64,000 bases of DNA from Timonella corticicola (GCF_042683685.1 NZ_JBHUOP010000001.1:372001-436000), one strand, 5' to 3'. Shown: positions 16,815 to 25,850, counted from the first letter of the stretch. The notes: generated by a model from the letters alone, not told the origin. Translations and numbers: made by a program.

Positions 16815-17875
16815 TGACTGAGGGAACATTCACGTGGCCGGAGTTGACGGCTGCGTTACTCCGTCATGAAGACCTGTCTGCTGATGCCACTGGATGGGCT
16901 ATGTCCACGATGATGGCCGGTCAGGCAAGCCCTGTCCAACTCGCAGGCTTTCTGATTGCTCTTCGGTCGAAGGGGGAAACCGTTGAGGAGATGGAAGGTC
17001 TCGCCGCGGCGATGATTGAGAATGCTGTTCCCTATCCTGACCTCGAGTCGGCGGCATCGGCTGTGGACATCGTTGGCTCAGGCGGCGACCGACTGCACAC
17101 GGTGAACATCTCGACGATGGCCTCGCTCGTCATCGCTGCGACGGGTATCAAGGTGGTCAAGCACGGTAATCGAGCCTCCTCGTCCTCATCCGGGTCCGCA
17201 GACGTTCTGGAGGCGTTGGGGATCCCGCTGGATCACAGCCCCGCACGCATCGCTGAGATCGGTCGGGAAGTGGGTATCACCTTCTGCTTCGCGCAGACTT
17301 TCCATCCTGCAATGCGGTTCGCAGGTCCAACGCGCAAGGAGTTGGGTCTGCCAACAGCGTTTAACTTCATCGGGCCGCTCACCAATCCGGCCCACCCAAG
17401 GGCTGTTGCCGTGGGCGTCGCCGATGCTCACATGGCACCGCTGGTTGCCGGTGTTTTCGCGCGCCGCAAGACGGAGGCTCTCGTGTTCCGTGGTGCGCTC
17501 GGCCTCGATGAGCTCGCGGCGATCGGTCCCGTGGATATCTGGACTGTCTTCGACGGGGAGGTCGAACAGCACAGGATTGATCCCGTGGCCGATCTTGGGC
17601 TGCCCGAGATTTCCGTTGATGACATCAAGGGCGCATCTGCGCAGTACAACGCACAAGTGGCGTTGGAGTTCTTTGGTGGCGCACCAGGAGCCGTTCGCGA
17701 CACCGTTCTATTGAACGCCGCCGCGGCGATTGTCGCCGACGGTACTCTTGCGGGCGTGCGTGACGGTTCGCTGTCCCAGAACCTCAAAAAGGCGATGGAC
17801 TACGCCGCCGACGCGATTGACTCGGGCCGGGCCCTTCGGGTCCTTGAGCGCTGGCGCGAGGTGGCGAGCGCGTAA
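16814..17875 (+). CDS. trpD: Anthranilate phosphoribosyltransferase
   Basis: Second step of tryptophan synthesis, joining anthranilate to PRPP. The 353-aa protein shows the PRPP-binding loop VGSGGD (87-92), TVNIST (97-101), KHGNRASSSSSGSAD (116-130) and the anthranilate-site segment GPTRKELGLPTAFNFIGPLTNP. It stands apart from other trp genes and is coupled to the receiver-like gene, a placement seen in other actinobacteria. A strong terminator follows 20 bases after the stop. Confidence 0.95.
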   Translation: MTEGTFTWPELTAALLRHEDLSADATGWAMSTMMAGQASPVQLAGFLIALRSKGETVEEMEGLAAAMIENAVPYPDLESAASAVDIVGSGGDRLHTVNISTMASLVIAATGIKVVKHGNRASSSSSGSADVLEALGIPLDHSPARIAEIGREVGITFCFAQTFHPAMRFAGPTRKELGLPTAFNFIGPLTNPAHPRAVAVGVADAHMAPLVAGVFARRKTEALVFRGALGLDELAAIGPVDIWTVFDGEVEQHRIDPVADLGLPEISVDDIKGASAQYNAQVALEFFGGAPGAVRDTVLLNAAAAIVADGTLAGVRDGSLSQNLKKAMDYAADAIDSGRALRVLERWREVASA

Positions 17876-17896
17876 TCCCGTCTGGGGTCAGATATG

Positions 17897-17932
17897 CGTT
17901 GGGGAGCAGTTCAGTGGAACTGCTCCCCAACG
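17897..17932 (+). terminator. Terminator of trpD
   Basis: Perfect 16-bp arms (17897-17912 and 17917-17932), a 4-base loop, then TTTTGT. Confidence 0.92.
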
Positions 17933-17935
17933 TTT

Positions 17936-18202
17936 TGTGAGTGTTGCCTGGTTTTTCGTTCTGCTTGGCGACGAGCCCACATCTCCCAGCACGCACGGAT
18001 GTTCTGCGTACGCGAGCGCGCCGGAAGCTGAGAGGAACAGCCTGAGCGCGGTGATCGTCGTCAATGAAGAGGGCAGAGTCGGCATCCGCCAAAGTGCACT
18101 CACAGTGGCGACTTCGGTTTCAGCGTGCGCAAAAGCGCATCCACATGTACCGCGGGTGTGGATCACGTAACTCTCAACGAGAGGGGTGACGTGGTCCGCA
18201 GG
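17936..18202. other. Unassigned gap between trpD and the RAM-domain gene
   Basis: No gene with a believable start is seen. The minus strand has a frame ending at the trpD terminator whose last ~28 residues (CWEMWARRQAERKTRQHS and onward) look coding-like in codon use but lack a start codon because a stop lies about 20 codons upstream. This may be a decayed gene remnant. A CTCTCA-type palindrome half lies at 18167-18182. Confidence 0.35.
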
Positions 18203-18478
18203 CTAGACCCCTATGTCGAAGGCCTCGTCGAGGTCCCTGCTGGAGAACTCGCGGAAGGCCAGGTAGGTCCGGGTGCGCTGTACGCCAGCGATCTTCGAGA
18301 TCTTGTCGGCGATGACATCCGCAAAGTCATGGTGGTCGGGAACCTTGACGATCGCGATGAGGTCCACTTCACCGGTCACCGAGTACACCTCCGACACGCC
18401 ATTTACCTCAGCGATCTGCGTGGCGACTTCTGGGATCAACGCCTGTTCGGTGTCGATCATGACGATAGCGGTTGGCAT
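18203..18478 (-). CDS. Stand-alone Lrp/AsnC effector-binding (RAM) domain protein
   Basis: 91 aa covering only the RAM (ACT-like) ligand-binding domain of Lrp/AsnC regulators. The pattern is strand AIVMIDTEQ, helix IPEVATQIAEVNGVSEVYSVTGEVDLIAIVKV, and the closing AGVQRTRTYLAF. The DNA-binding helix-turn-helix that normally precedes it is absent, and no frameshifted HTH is seen upstream, so this is a genuine single-domain form as found in other actinobacteria. The ATG follows AAGGAGC. It may bind an amino acid or partner with a full-length regulator; its ligand is unknown. Confidence 0.85.
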   Translation of the reverse strand: MPTAIVMIDTEQALIPEVATQIAEVNGVSEVYSVTGEVDLIAIVKVPDHHDFADVIADKISKIAGVQRTRTYLAFREFSSRDLDEAFDIGV

Positions 18479-18642
18479 GGTGCTCCTTCGCAGTGTGCGG
18501 TGGATGGGTGGTGCATCAAACCCACTCTAACCGCGATAAACGCCACCGTTCGGCCACGACACCTTCCATGGGACATATCTGTCTGTTTCCCACACTGGAG
18601 ATCGGGCCGAGCGGTGGCGTCCATGGCCACGCGGCGTGCTCT

Positions 18643-20454
18643 TTAGTCGATGCGCTGCACATCCTTGTAGAGTTCATCCACCTCGTGTGCGAAGTCCTTC
18701 AGCACGAGGTTGCGCTTCACCTTGAGCGACGGGGTGAGGTAGTCGTTAGCGACGGTGAAGTCGGTGTCAAGGATTGAGAACTTACGGATCGACTCGGCCC
18801 GAGATACTGCGCGATTCGCGCGGGCGACTGCCTGATCGAGTGCGGCGAGTACATCAGGGTTGGTCTTTGCCTGTTCCAGTGTGAGCGATTCAAGGCCACG
18901 TGCGGAGAGCCAGTTCGGTAGCGCCTCCATGTCGATGGTGATGAGGGCTGCGATGAATGGTTGTGCGTCACCCACAACGACAACTTGGCTGACGAGAGGG
19001 TGCGAGCGCACCCGATCCTCAAGGACAGCCGGAGCGACGTTCTTGCCGCCGGCGGTCACGATGATTTCCTTCTTACGGCCAGTGATGCGCAGGAAACCCT
19101 CGTCATCAAGTGAACCAATGTCACCGGTGCGGAACCAGCCATCGGCAAATGCTTCCTTGGTGGCTTCCTCGTTGTTGCGGTACCGCACGAAGACGTTGTG
19201 CCCCTTGACCAGGATCTCACCGTCCTCTGCGATTTTTACAGCGGTGCCAGGAAGCGGTGGGCCAACGGTACCGATCTTGATGTTCTCTGGAATGTTGACG
19301 GTGACCGGAGCAGTTGTCTCAGTCAGGCCGTAGCCTTCGAGGACGACGAGGCCAACGCCGCGGAAGAAGTGTCCAAGACGCTCACCAAGCGCTGCACCCC
19401 CAGAGACGGCATACTTGCAGTCGCCTCCCAGAGCCGCACGGATCTTCTTCAACACCAAGGCATCGGCGATCTTGTGCTGCAGCGAGATCGCGAGGCCGGG
19501 ACCCTTGGGCTCATCGAGTGCTCGGGAGTACGAGATCGCAACGCGGGCTGCCCAGTGGAAGATCTTGCCCTTGCCGCCTGCGACTGCCTTCTGCTCCGAC
19601 GAGTTGTACACCTTCTCGAACACGCGCGGAACAGACAACAGGTACGACGGTTTGAACGTAGCGAGCGCCGGAAGGAGATCGGCCACGTTCGAGACGTGCC
19701 CGAGAACCGATCCACCGGGCACAACCAGCACGTGGATGAAACGTGCGAAGACGTGTGCGAGAGGCATGAACATCAGGGTGCGGCGTGAACCGTACTCAAG
19801 GAGTTCCTTCATGCGCTCAGAGGCGTTTTCCGAGAGCTCATAGAAGTTACCGTGGATCAACTCGGCACCCTTTGGGCGTCCGGTGGTTCCCGAGGTGTAG
19901 ATGATGGTGGCAAGAGAATCGAGATTCGCAGCGCCACGCCGTTCAGTCAGATCGAAGTCAGGGACCTGGGTCCCACGCGCCGAGATGGTTGCAAGGGCAT
20001 CATTGTCGATAACGAGAGTTTCTTCGAGAGAGGGCGTGGATGGCCTCGCTTCGGCGATGACGTCGGCAAGTGCTTGAGTTTCGGCAAAAATCAACTTTAC
20101 TTGCGAGTCGTTGACGATCCACTCCACCTGCTCAGCGGAGGAGGTCTCATACAGCGGGACGCTGACGGCGCCGGCTGCCCAGATCGCCCAGTCAAGGAGG
20201 GACCACTCGTAACTGGTACGAGACATGATTCCAACGCGTTCGCCCGGGCCGATGCCGCTCGCAATAATGCCCTTGGCGACAGCCTCAACTTCCTTGTTGA
20301 ACTCAGCAGCTGTGATTTTGACCCATTGGCCGTCGGCTCCCTGGCGTTCCATGAGGGCTCCATGGGGCGCTGAGGAAACGCGTTTCGCGAGGAGATCGTT
20401 GAGATTCTTTCCTCGGTCGACGGTTACGAGCAGCGGTGTTGAGAATTCGTCCAT
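18643..20454 (-). CDS. Long-chain fatty acid-CoA ligase (AMP-binding)
   Basis: Activates fatty acids to acyl-CoA through an acyl-adenylate; 603 aa, of the FadD15-like actinobacterial group. The P-loop motif is YTSGTTGRPKG (186-196). The adenine-binding segment is GYGLTET, then WFRTGDIGSLDDEGFLRITGRKKE near 430-455, and the C-terminal domain ends with the catalytic Lys in TPSLKVKRN. It lacks a signal peptide. The frame runs 13 codons further upstream, but the ATG at 20454 follows AAAGGAGCC. It is a single gene, divergent from the glucokinase gene. Confidence 0.93.
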   Translation of the reverse strand: MDEFSTPLLVTVDRGKNLNDLLAKRVSSAPHGALMERQGADGQWVKITAAEFNKEVEAVAKGIIASGIGPGERVGIMSRTSYEWSLLDWAIWAAGAVSVPLYETSSAEQVEWIVNDSQVKLIFAETQALADVIAEARPSTPSLEETLVIDNDALATISARGTQVPDFDLTERRGAANLDSLATIIYTSGTTGRPKGAELIHGNFYELSENASERMKELLEYGSRRTLMFMPLAHVFARFIHVLVVPGGSVLGHVSNVADLLPALATFKPSYLLSVPRVFEKVYNSSEQKAVAGGKGKIFHWAARVAISYSRALDEPKGPGLAISLQHKIADALVLKKIRAALGGDCKYAVSGGAALGERLGHFFRGVGLVVLEGYGLTETTAPVTVNIPENIKIGTVGPPLPGTAVKIAEDGEILVKGHNVFVRYRNNEEATKEAFADGWFRTGDIGSLDDEGFLRITGRKKEIIVTAGGKNVAPAVLEDRVRSHPLVSQVVVVGDAQPFIAALITIDMEALPNWLSARGLESLTLEQAKTNPDVLAALDQAVARANRAVSRAESIRKFSILDTDFTVANDYLTPSLKVKRNLVLKDFAHEVDELYKDVQRID

Positions 20455-20637
20455 TCTGGCTCCTTTGGCAGCGGGCGATATGCGCGGTGACATGAAACTG
20501 GTGCGATGTGCATTGAGTGGTAGAACCTGAGTAGGCTTATCGCACTGTTGCTTTTACGCAGTTAAGACAGTACCTAACCCTTGCGAGTTATGTCACTGTC
20601 ACTTCCGAACAAAAACTAGTCACATTAGGGATAGATT

Positions 20638-21582
20638 ATGCACGCCATTGGCGTTGACATCGGCGGTACCAAGATAGCTGCGGGTGTGGTTGATGAGCAT
20701 GGAAACATCCTCGCCCAAACCCGTATTGCGACCGTAGCGGATGACCCGGCCAGCATTGATGCCTCGATTGCAGCGGTCTGTAAGGAATTGTCGCAGGAAT
20801 ACACTATCGGCGCCATTGGGCTTGCGGCTGCTGGGTTCTGCAGCCCTGACCGTTCGAGCGTGCAGTTTGCCCCTAACATCACCTGGCGTGACTATCCCAT
20901 CGCGGCAAACGTGCGCGAACTCATCGGAACCGATATCCCCATCGTCGTTGAGAACGACGCGAACGCAGCAGGCTGGGCCGAGTTCCAGTTTGGAGCCGCA
21001 CGCCACGTCTCCAACATGTTGACCCTGACCGTGGGAACCGGTCTCGGTGGCGCAATCGTCATTGATGGACAGCTCGTGCGCGGTGGCTTTGGGGTTGGCG
21101 CTGAGGTCGGACACATGCGCGTTGTGCCCAATGGTCATCTGTGCGGCTGTGGGCATGAGGGTTGCTGGGAGCAGTACTCCTCGGGTTCCGCACTTGTGCG
21201 CGAGGCCCGTGCCGCCGCTATCAAAGAGCCTGCCGTCGCCGCATCATTGATCGAGCGGGCCGGTGGGGATGTCAGCCAGATCAACGGGCCGATTGTGACT
21301 GCAGCCGCGCAGGACGGTGACGAACTCTCACTTCATCTGCTTTCGGAACTTGGCCGTTGGATCGGTGAGGGCGCGGCATCCGTTGCGGCCCTACTCGACC
21401 CAGAGATCATCGTGCTTGGCGGGGGAGTGGCCGCAGCGGGCGAACTTCTGCTCAAGCCCGCTCGCGAGGCCTTCCTGGAAGCCCTGCCAGCGCGCGGACA
21501 CCGTGCCGAAGCGGAGTTCGCGATTGCGCAGATGGGCAACTCTGCCGGCATCGTCGGCGCTGCGGATCTCGCGCGACGTTAA
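20638..21582 (+). CDS. ROK-family glucokinase
   Basis: Phosphorylates glucose, probably with ATP, feeding glycolysis. The 314-aa protein begins with the phosphate loop VDIGGTKIAAGVVD. It has catalytic D107 in ENDANAAGWAE and the ROK signature with EVGHM (H159) and the zinc cysteines CGCGHEGC (C169, C171, C176). WEQYSSG marks the sugar-kinase type rather than a ROK repressor; there is no N-terminal helix-turn-helix. Its closeness to a PPi-type phosphofructokinase fits a glycolytic role. A polyphosphate-dependent type cannot be excluded but the characteristic sequence features are not evident. Confidence 0.9.
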   Translation: MHAIGVDIGGTKIAAGVVDEHGNILAQTRIATVADDPASIDASIAAVCKELSQEYTIGAIGLAAAGFCSPDRSSVQFAPNITWRDYPIAANVRELIGTDIPIVVENDANAAGWAEFQFGAARHVSNMLTLTVGTGLGGAIVIDGQLVRGGFGVGAEVGHMRVVPNGHLCGCGHEGCWEQYSSGSALVREARAAAIKEPAVAASLIERAGGDVSQINGPIVTAAAQDGDELSLHLLSELGRWIGEGAASVAALLDPEIIVLGGGVAAAGELLLKPAREAFLEALPARGHRAEAEFAIAQMGNSAGIVGAADLARR

Positions 21583-21590
21583 TGCCAAAT

Positions 21591-21618
21591 GGGACAGGTG
21601 CCACGTGGCACCTGTCCC
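21591..21618. terminator. Hairpin between glucokinase and membrane-protein genes
   Basis: Perfect 12-bp arms (21591-21602, 21607-21618) with loop ACGT. There is no T-run on the plus strand and only ATTT on the minus strand. Its position between convergent genes suggests a (weak) bidirectional terminator. Confidence 0.6.
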
Positions 21619-21636
21619 CATCAAGCATCCAAACTG

Positions 21637-22218
21637 TCAGACCTGGGCTCCTCCATCGGAGTCCAAGGAAGATCGTTCGGTAGGCATTCGCCAGATGAGC
21701 AGCGCAACGCCACCAACGAACATGACCGCCAATGCGATGATCGCAAGACGCAATTGGGTACCGGTGAATAAATAGGTGATGAACAGGCCAACGATGCCAA
21801 ACAGTGTCAAGAACCAGCCAAGATTGCGGGCAGGATCACGGCTCAACTCAAAAGCAGGGTCCGGCTGCTGGAACGCATCCAACTCGTCGAGGATCACGTC
21901 ATCGTCAGCCCAATCCCGAGGTGTGCCAGCGGCTACAGACCCTGCCGACATCTCATCTGACGTCGTGTCCCGTCCTGACCATGCCGCCGAATCAACCCAT
22001 GGAGCACGCGGGAAATTGAGGTCATCTTGGTTGCTCACGGTGCGTGCGGTTTTATCATCGGCGGATTCCGTGGAAAGATCAGATAGTTCAGAAACTATTT
22101 CATCGAACACCTGCGCTGTCAGTTCAGGATCGTTGAAGTAATCTGAACTACGGAAGGATTGACCCTCGGCCTCATCGGGTTCTTGCCCGCCTGGTATCTG
22201 GGGTTCACGATTCGCCAT
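21637..22218 (-). CDS. Hypothetical two-helix membrane protein
   Basis: 193 aa. The first ~120 residues are hydrophilic and acidic, rich in Asp, Glu and Ser. Two close membrane helices follow (NLGWFLTLFGIVGLFITYLF and LRLAIIALAVMFVGGVALLI), then a short tail. No known domain is recognised; the layout resembles conserved actinobacterial membrane proteins near glucokinase. The ATG at 22218 is preferred over an upstream one because a TAGAGT -10 box lies 7 bases before it. It is divergent from the acyltransferase gene. Confidence 0.7.
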   Translation of the reverse strand: MANREPQIPGGQEPDEAEGQSFRSSDYFNDPELTAQVFDEIVSELSDLSTESADDKTARTVSNQDDLNFPRAPWVDSAAWSGRDTTSDEMSAGSVAAGTPRDWADDDVILDELDAFQQPDPAFELSRDPARNLGWFLTLFGIVGLFITYLFTGTQLRLAIIALAVMFVGGVALLIWRMPTERSSLDSDGGAQV

Positions 22219-22225
22219 AGTTACT

Positions 22226-22231
22226 ACTCTA
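22226..22231 (-). promoter_or_regulatory. -10 box of membrane-protein gene
   Basis: The complement reads TAGAGT and ends 7 bases before the ATG at 22218, fitting a leaderless transcript. Confidence 0.45.
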
Positions 22232-22270
22232 GTTGGTGTGGGCATGCACGAGCGTGTCTGAGGAGGCCCT

Positions 22271-23062
22271 TTGTTTTACTGGTTGATGAAACGAGTGTTC
22301 GTGGGCCCCATCCTCAAACTGATGTTCCGTCCCTGGGTCAAGGGCTTGGAGAACATCCCAGAGCAGGGCGCCGCGATCATCGCGGGTAACCACCTTGCGG
22401 TGATCGACTCGTTCGTACTGCCGCTTGTGCTCGACCGCGAGATCGTCTTCATCGGTAAGTCCGACTATTTCAATGGAAAAGGCCTCCGCGGACGTATGGT
22501 CGCTGGCTTTATGAAGCGGGTCGGCACAATTCCAGTTGATCGCTCCGGTGGACGTGCGTCTGAGGCCGCACTGCGTACCGGTCTACGCCGACTCGAAGAG
22601 GGTGGGCTGTTCGGGATCTACCCAGAGGGCACCCGATCACCAGATGGACGGCTTTATCGTGGCAAAACCGGAGTCGCCCGTCTCGCACTCGAATCAGGGG
22701 CACCGGTCATACCCGTTGCCATGATCGGCACAGATGTCGCACAGCCGATTGGTCGCCGCATCCCGAAACCCGTACGAATCGGCGTCATCATCGGCGAGCC
22801 GATGGACTTTTCACGCTACAAGGGCATGGAAAGCGACCGCTTCATCCTGAGATCCGTCACCGACGAGATCATGTACTCCCTCATGAGCATTTCCGGCCAG
22901 GAATATGTAGACATTTACGCTGCAACGGCAAAGGCGCGCATTGCAGCAGGTGTTCCCCAAGATTCAGAACCTAAGGGCCCCGCAGCCCCAGGTGGTCGTC
23001 CGGTACCCGAGGTTCAGGTGCCGGAACCCCCGGAAACAGGAAGCGGAACGCCAGTAGACTAG
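22271..23062 (+). CDS. 1-acyl-sn-glycerol-3-phosphate acyltransferase (PlsC family)
   Basis: Membrane-associated acyltransferase of phospholipid synthesis, 263 aa. Motif I is NHLAVIDSFVLP (His-X4-Asp catalytic pair near residue 38). Motif II is MKRVGTIPVDR, motif III is YPEGTRSPDGRLY, and motif IV is VIPVAMIGT. The start is an unusual TTG at 22271: AGGAGG lies 4 bases upstream and the resulting N-terminus fits the family's start; the next ATG (22286) is too far from the site. The C-terminal 40 residues are Pro- and Gly-rich. Confidence 0.92.
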   Translation: MFYWLMKRVFVGPILKLMFRPWVKGLENIPEQGAAIIAGNHLAVIDSFVLPLVLDREIVFIGKSDYFNGKGLRGRMVAGFMKRVGTIPVDRSGGRASEAALRTGLRRLEEGGLFGIYPEGTRSPDGRLYRGKTGVARLALESGAPVIPVAMIGTDVAQPIGRRIPKPVRIGVIIGEPMDFSRYKGMESDRFILRSVTDEIMYSLMSISGQEYVDIYAATAKARIAAGVPQDSEPKGPAAPGGRPVPEVQVPEPPETGSGTPVD

Positions 23063-23082
23063 GTTTTGGATTTTTGCTGATT

Positions 23083-23206
23083 GCACCGCACGCGGTGCGA
23101 ACCGCACATAACCCTGCATGAGCCTGCCAAAAGGCAGGAATCCGTGAACTACACGAGCATGCCGGGTCACTCATGTCACGAACAGTGTCGCCTTGAAATC
23201 GGCGAC
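23083..23206 (+). promoter_or_regulatory. Three hairpins in the 5' leader of pfp
   Basis: The 164-base gap before the phosphofructokinase gene holds three short perfect stems: GCACCGC/GCGGTGC (23083-23098), CCTGCC/GGCAGG with an AAAA loop (23123-23138), and GTCGCC/GGCGAC (23187-23206). The last ends 20 bases before the ATG. It could be a structured leader, but no riboswitch family is recognised; the first may terminate the acyltransferase gene. Confidence 0.4.
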
Positions 23207-23226
23207 TCAAGGAAGAGGTTGTAAGG

Positions 23227-24438
23227 ATGACGGTACGTCGCGTCGCCCTGCTCACTGCAGGTGGATTCGCACCATGTCTCTCGTCCGCAGTGGGCGGTCT
23301 GATCGAGCGTTACACCGAGATCGCACCAGAGGTCGAGATCATTGCCTACCAGTACGGCTATCATGGCCTGCTCACCGGCAACAAGATCGTTATTGACGAA
23401 GAGGCCCGCAAGCAGGCGGGTATTCTGCACCGCTTCGGTGGTTCGCCAATTGGCAACTCGCGCGTCAAGCTCACCAACGCTGCTGACTGCGTCAAGCGAG
23501 GGCTTGTCAAGGAGGGTGAGAACCCACTGACCGTTGCTGCCCAGCAACTCAAGTCCGATGGCGTTGATGTGCTCCACACCATCGGCGGCGACGACACCAA
23601 CACGACCGCCGCGGACCTGGCTGCATACCTCGCTGAGAACGACTACGGCTTGACCGTTGTGGGCCTTCCAAAGACCATCGACAACGACGTTGTGCCGATC
23701 CGTCAGTCGCTAGGCGCCTGGACCGCTGCTGAAGAGGCCGCTCAGTTCGCGTTCAATGTCATCGGAGAGCACCGCTCCGGTCCACGCATGCTGATCGTGC
23801 ACGAGGTTATGGGACGCCACTGTGGCTGGCTGACCGCCGCTGCTGCCGCTGAGTACCGCAAGTTCCTTGACACGCTGGAATGGGCTCCAGCCTTGGGCTT
23901 GACCCGTGAACGCTGGGACGTGGACGCTGTGTTCCTTCCGGAACTCAAGCTCGACATCGATGCTGAGGCTGAGCGCCTCAAGGCAGTGATGGACTCCAAG
24001 GGCAACGTCAACATCTTCCTCTCCGAGGGCGCGGGCATGCACGAGATCGTTGAGCAGCTTGAGGCTGCTGGTCAGACCGTCGAGCGCGACCCCTTCGGCC
24101 ACGTCAAGCTCGACACCATCAACCCCGGCCAGTGGTTTGCCAAGCAGTTCGCCGAGAAACTGGGTGCCGAGAAGGTCATGGTCCAGAAGTCGGGCTACTA
24201 CTCGCGTGCTGCCGCGGCAAACGCTGAGGATCTGCGCCTGATCAAGTCGATGACCGACCTTGCTGTTGAATGCGCACTTCGCGGAGAGGCAGGCGTTATC
24301 GGCCACGACGAGGAGCAGGGCGACCGCCTGCGCGCGATCGAGTTCCCACGCATTGCCGGTGGCAAGGCATTCGATGTGAACCAGGCATGGTTCGACGAAC
24401 TGCTCGCTGGCATCGGACAGTCGAAGGTAACCGCCTGA
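23227..24438 (+). CDS. pfp: Phosphofructokinase, pyrophosphate-dependent type
   Basis: Phosphorylates fructose 6-phosphate. Two positions decide the phosphoryl donor. The motif is GGDD (120-123), where ATP enzymes have GGDG; and GLPKTIDND has Lys149, where ATP enzymes have Gly (PGTIDND). Both are the signatures of PPi-dependent enzymes, so the reaction should be reversible and use pyrophosphate. MGRHCGW and SEGAG are also family motifs. The length, 403 aa, fits the PPi group with one catalytic domain. It ends one base before the DAHP synthase start, so the genes share a transcript. Confidence 0.9.
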   Translation: MTVRRVALLTAGGFAPCLSSAVGGLIERYTEIAPEVEIIAYQYGYHGLLTGNKIVIDEEARKQAGILHRFGGSPIGNSRVKLTNAADCVKRGLVKEGENPLTVAAQQLKSDGVDVLHTIGGDDTNTTAADLAAYLAENDYGLTVVGLPKTIDNDVVPIRQSLGAWTAAEEAAQFAFNVIGEHRSGPRMLIVHEVMGRHCGWLTAAAAAEYRKFLDTLEWAPALGLTRERWDVDAVFLPELKLDIDAEAERLKAVMDSKGNVNIFLSEGAGMHEIVEQLEAAGQTVERDPFGHVKLDTINPGQWFAKQFAEKLGAEKVMVQKSGYYSRAAAANAEDLRLIKSMTDLAVECALRGEAGVIGHDEEQGDRLRAIEFPRIAGGKAFDVNQAWFDELLAGIGQSKVTA

Positions 24439-24439
24439 C

Positions 24440-25801
24440 ATGACCCTCGTGAATGACGAACGGCTTCTGAGTGGACTGGACAACTTCCGGTCGTTGCAGG
24501 CTGATCAGCAACCCGTCTGGCCAGATGAGCAGAAACTCAACCAGGTGACAAGCGCACTCGGTCAAGTGGCGCCGCTCGTCATTCCACAGGAGACGGAAAC
24601 CCTCACCCAGCGCCTGGCTGCCGCTGGGCGTGGTGAGGCGTTTCTGCTCCAAGGCGGCGACTGTGCTGAAACCTTCGCTGAAGCCAATGCGGATCGCATC
24701 CGCAACAAGATCCGCACGATCCTGCAGATGGCAGTTGTGCTGACGCATGGCGCGTCGATGCCGATCGTCAAGATGGGGCGTATGGCTGGCCAATACGCTA
24801 AGCCACGTTCATCGAACACGGAGACTCGTGACGGCGTTACTCTGCCGTGCTACCGAGGGGACATGGTGAACTCTTTTGAGTTCACCGAGAACACCCGTAC
24901 ACCCAACCCTGAGCGGTTGATGCAGGGCTACCAGATAGCCGCCGCAACCACGAATATCGTTCGTGCATTCACCACGGGTGGATACGCGGATCTTCGCCAG
25001 GTGCACGAGTGGAACCGTGGTTTCATGGAGAACCCGGCGTACAAGCGCTACGAGGCCACCGCCGCTGAGATTGATCGCGCGATCAAGTTCATGGACGCAT
25101 GTGGAGCTGATTTCGACCAACTGCGCACGGTGTCGTTCTTTGTGTCGCACGAGGCGCTCCTGCTTGATTACGAGCGTGCAATGGTTCGTATGAACCCGAT
25201 TTCAGGTACGCCATATGATGCCTCAGGCCACTTCCTGTGGATTGGGGAGCGTACCCGCAAGATCGATGGCGCACACGTCGATTTCCTATCACGGGTATCG
25301 AACCCCATTGGTGTGAAGCTCGGGCCAACGACAACTGCGGATGATGCTTTGGCGCTCCAGGAGAAGTTGAACCCGGAGGGTACGCCTGGGCGTTTGACCT
25401 TCATCACGCGTATGGGTGCGGGAAACATCCGTGGTGTTTTGCCGTCGATCGTTGAGAAGGTGCACGCTGAGGGTTCGCCTGTCACGTGGGTGACCGATCC
25501 GATGCACGGTAATACGATCACCTCGGCAACCGGTTACAAGACCCGTCGCTTTGACGATGTCTTGGATGAGGTCCGCGGCTTCTTCGAAGTGCACGAGGCC
25601 ATCGGTTCGGTTCCGGGCGGCTTGCACGTTGAATTGACCGGTGACGATGTCACCGAGGTGTTGGGCGGTTCGGAGGAGATCGACGACGAGGGGCTTGCGC
25701 TGCGCTACGAGACGCTCGTTGATCCCCGTCTCAATCACCAGCAGTCTCTGGAGATGGCGTTCCAGGTCGCCGAGATGCTGAAGAAGCTCAAGGCTTCTTA
25801 A
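24440..25801 (+). CDS. aroG: Class II DAHP synthase
   Basis: First step of the shikimate pathway, joining phosphoenolpyruvate and erythrose 4-phosphate. The 453-aa protein is the plant/actinobacterial type II form. Visible motifs are LQGGDCAETF (metal-binding Cys), KMGRMAGQYAKPRS, YRGDMVN, SHEALLLDYE, LWIGERTR, GVKLGPTTT, ITRMGAGN, WVTDPMHGNT and the final VDPRLNHQQSLEMAF. The ATG starts one base after the pfp stop, so it is coupled to a glycolytic gene whose pathway supplies PEP. A strong terminator follows. Confidence 0.96.
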   Translation: MTLVNDERLLSGLDNFRSLQADQQPVWPDEQKLNQVTSALGQVAPLVIPQETETLTQRLAAAGRGEAFLLQGGDCAETFAEANADRIRNKIRTILQMAVVLTHGASMPIVKMGRMAGQYAKPRSSNTETRDGVTLPCYRGDMVNSFEFTENTRTPNPERLMQGYQIAAATTNIVRAFTTGGYADLRQVHEWNRGFMENPAYKRYEATAAEIDRAIKFMDACGADFDQLRTVSFFVSHEALLLDYERAMVRMNPISGTPYDASGHFLWIGERTRKIDGAHVDFLSRVSNPIGVKLGPTTTADDALALQEKLNPEGTPGRLTFITRMGAGNIRGVLPSIVEKVHAEGSPVTWVTDPMHGNTITSATGYKTRRFDDVLDEVRGFFEVHEAIGSVPGGLHVELTGDDVTEVLGGSEEIDDEGLALRYETLVDPRLNHQQSLEMAFQVAEMLKKLKAS

Positions 25802-25814
25802 ACCAATCACGTCA

Positions 25815-25850
25815 GTGAGGGGTGACCGCCATATGGCGGTCACCCCTCAC
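25815..25850 (+). terminator. Terminator of pfp-aroG
   Basis: Perfect 16-bp arms (25815-25830 and 25835-25850) with an ATAT loop, followed by GCGTTT. It faces the kinase gene and may act in both directions. Confidence 0.85.

Noticed and set aside
17784..18166. Overlapping minus-strand ORFs at the trpD terminator
   Set aside because: They run through a perfect terminator and the trpD 3' end in several frames with no family resemblance.
23710..24483. 257-codon open frame opposite pfp
   Set aside because: Shadow of the phosphofructokinase gene, which has all family motifs.
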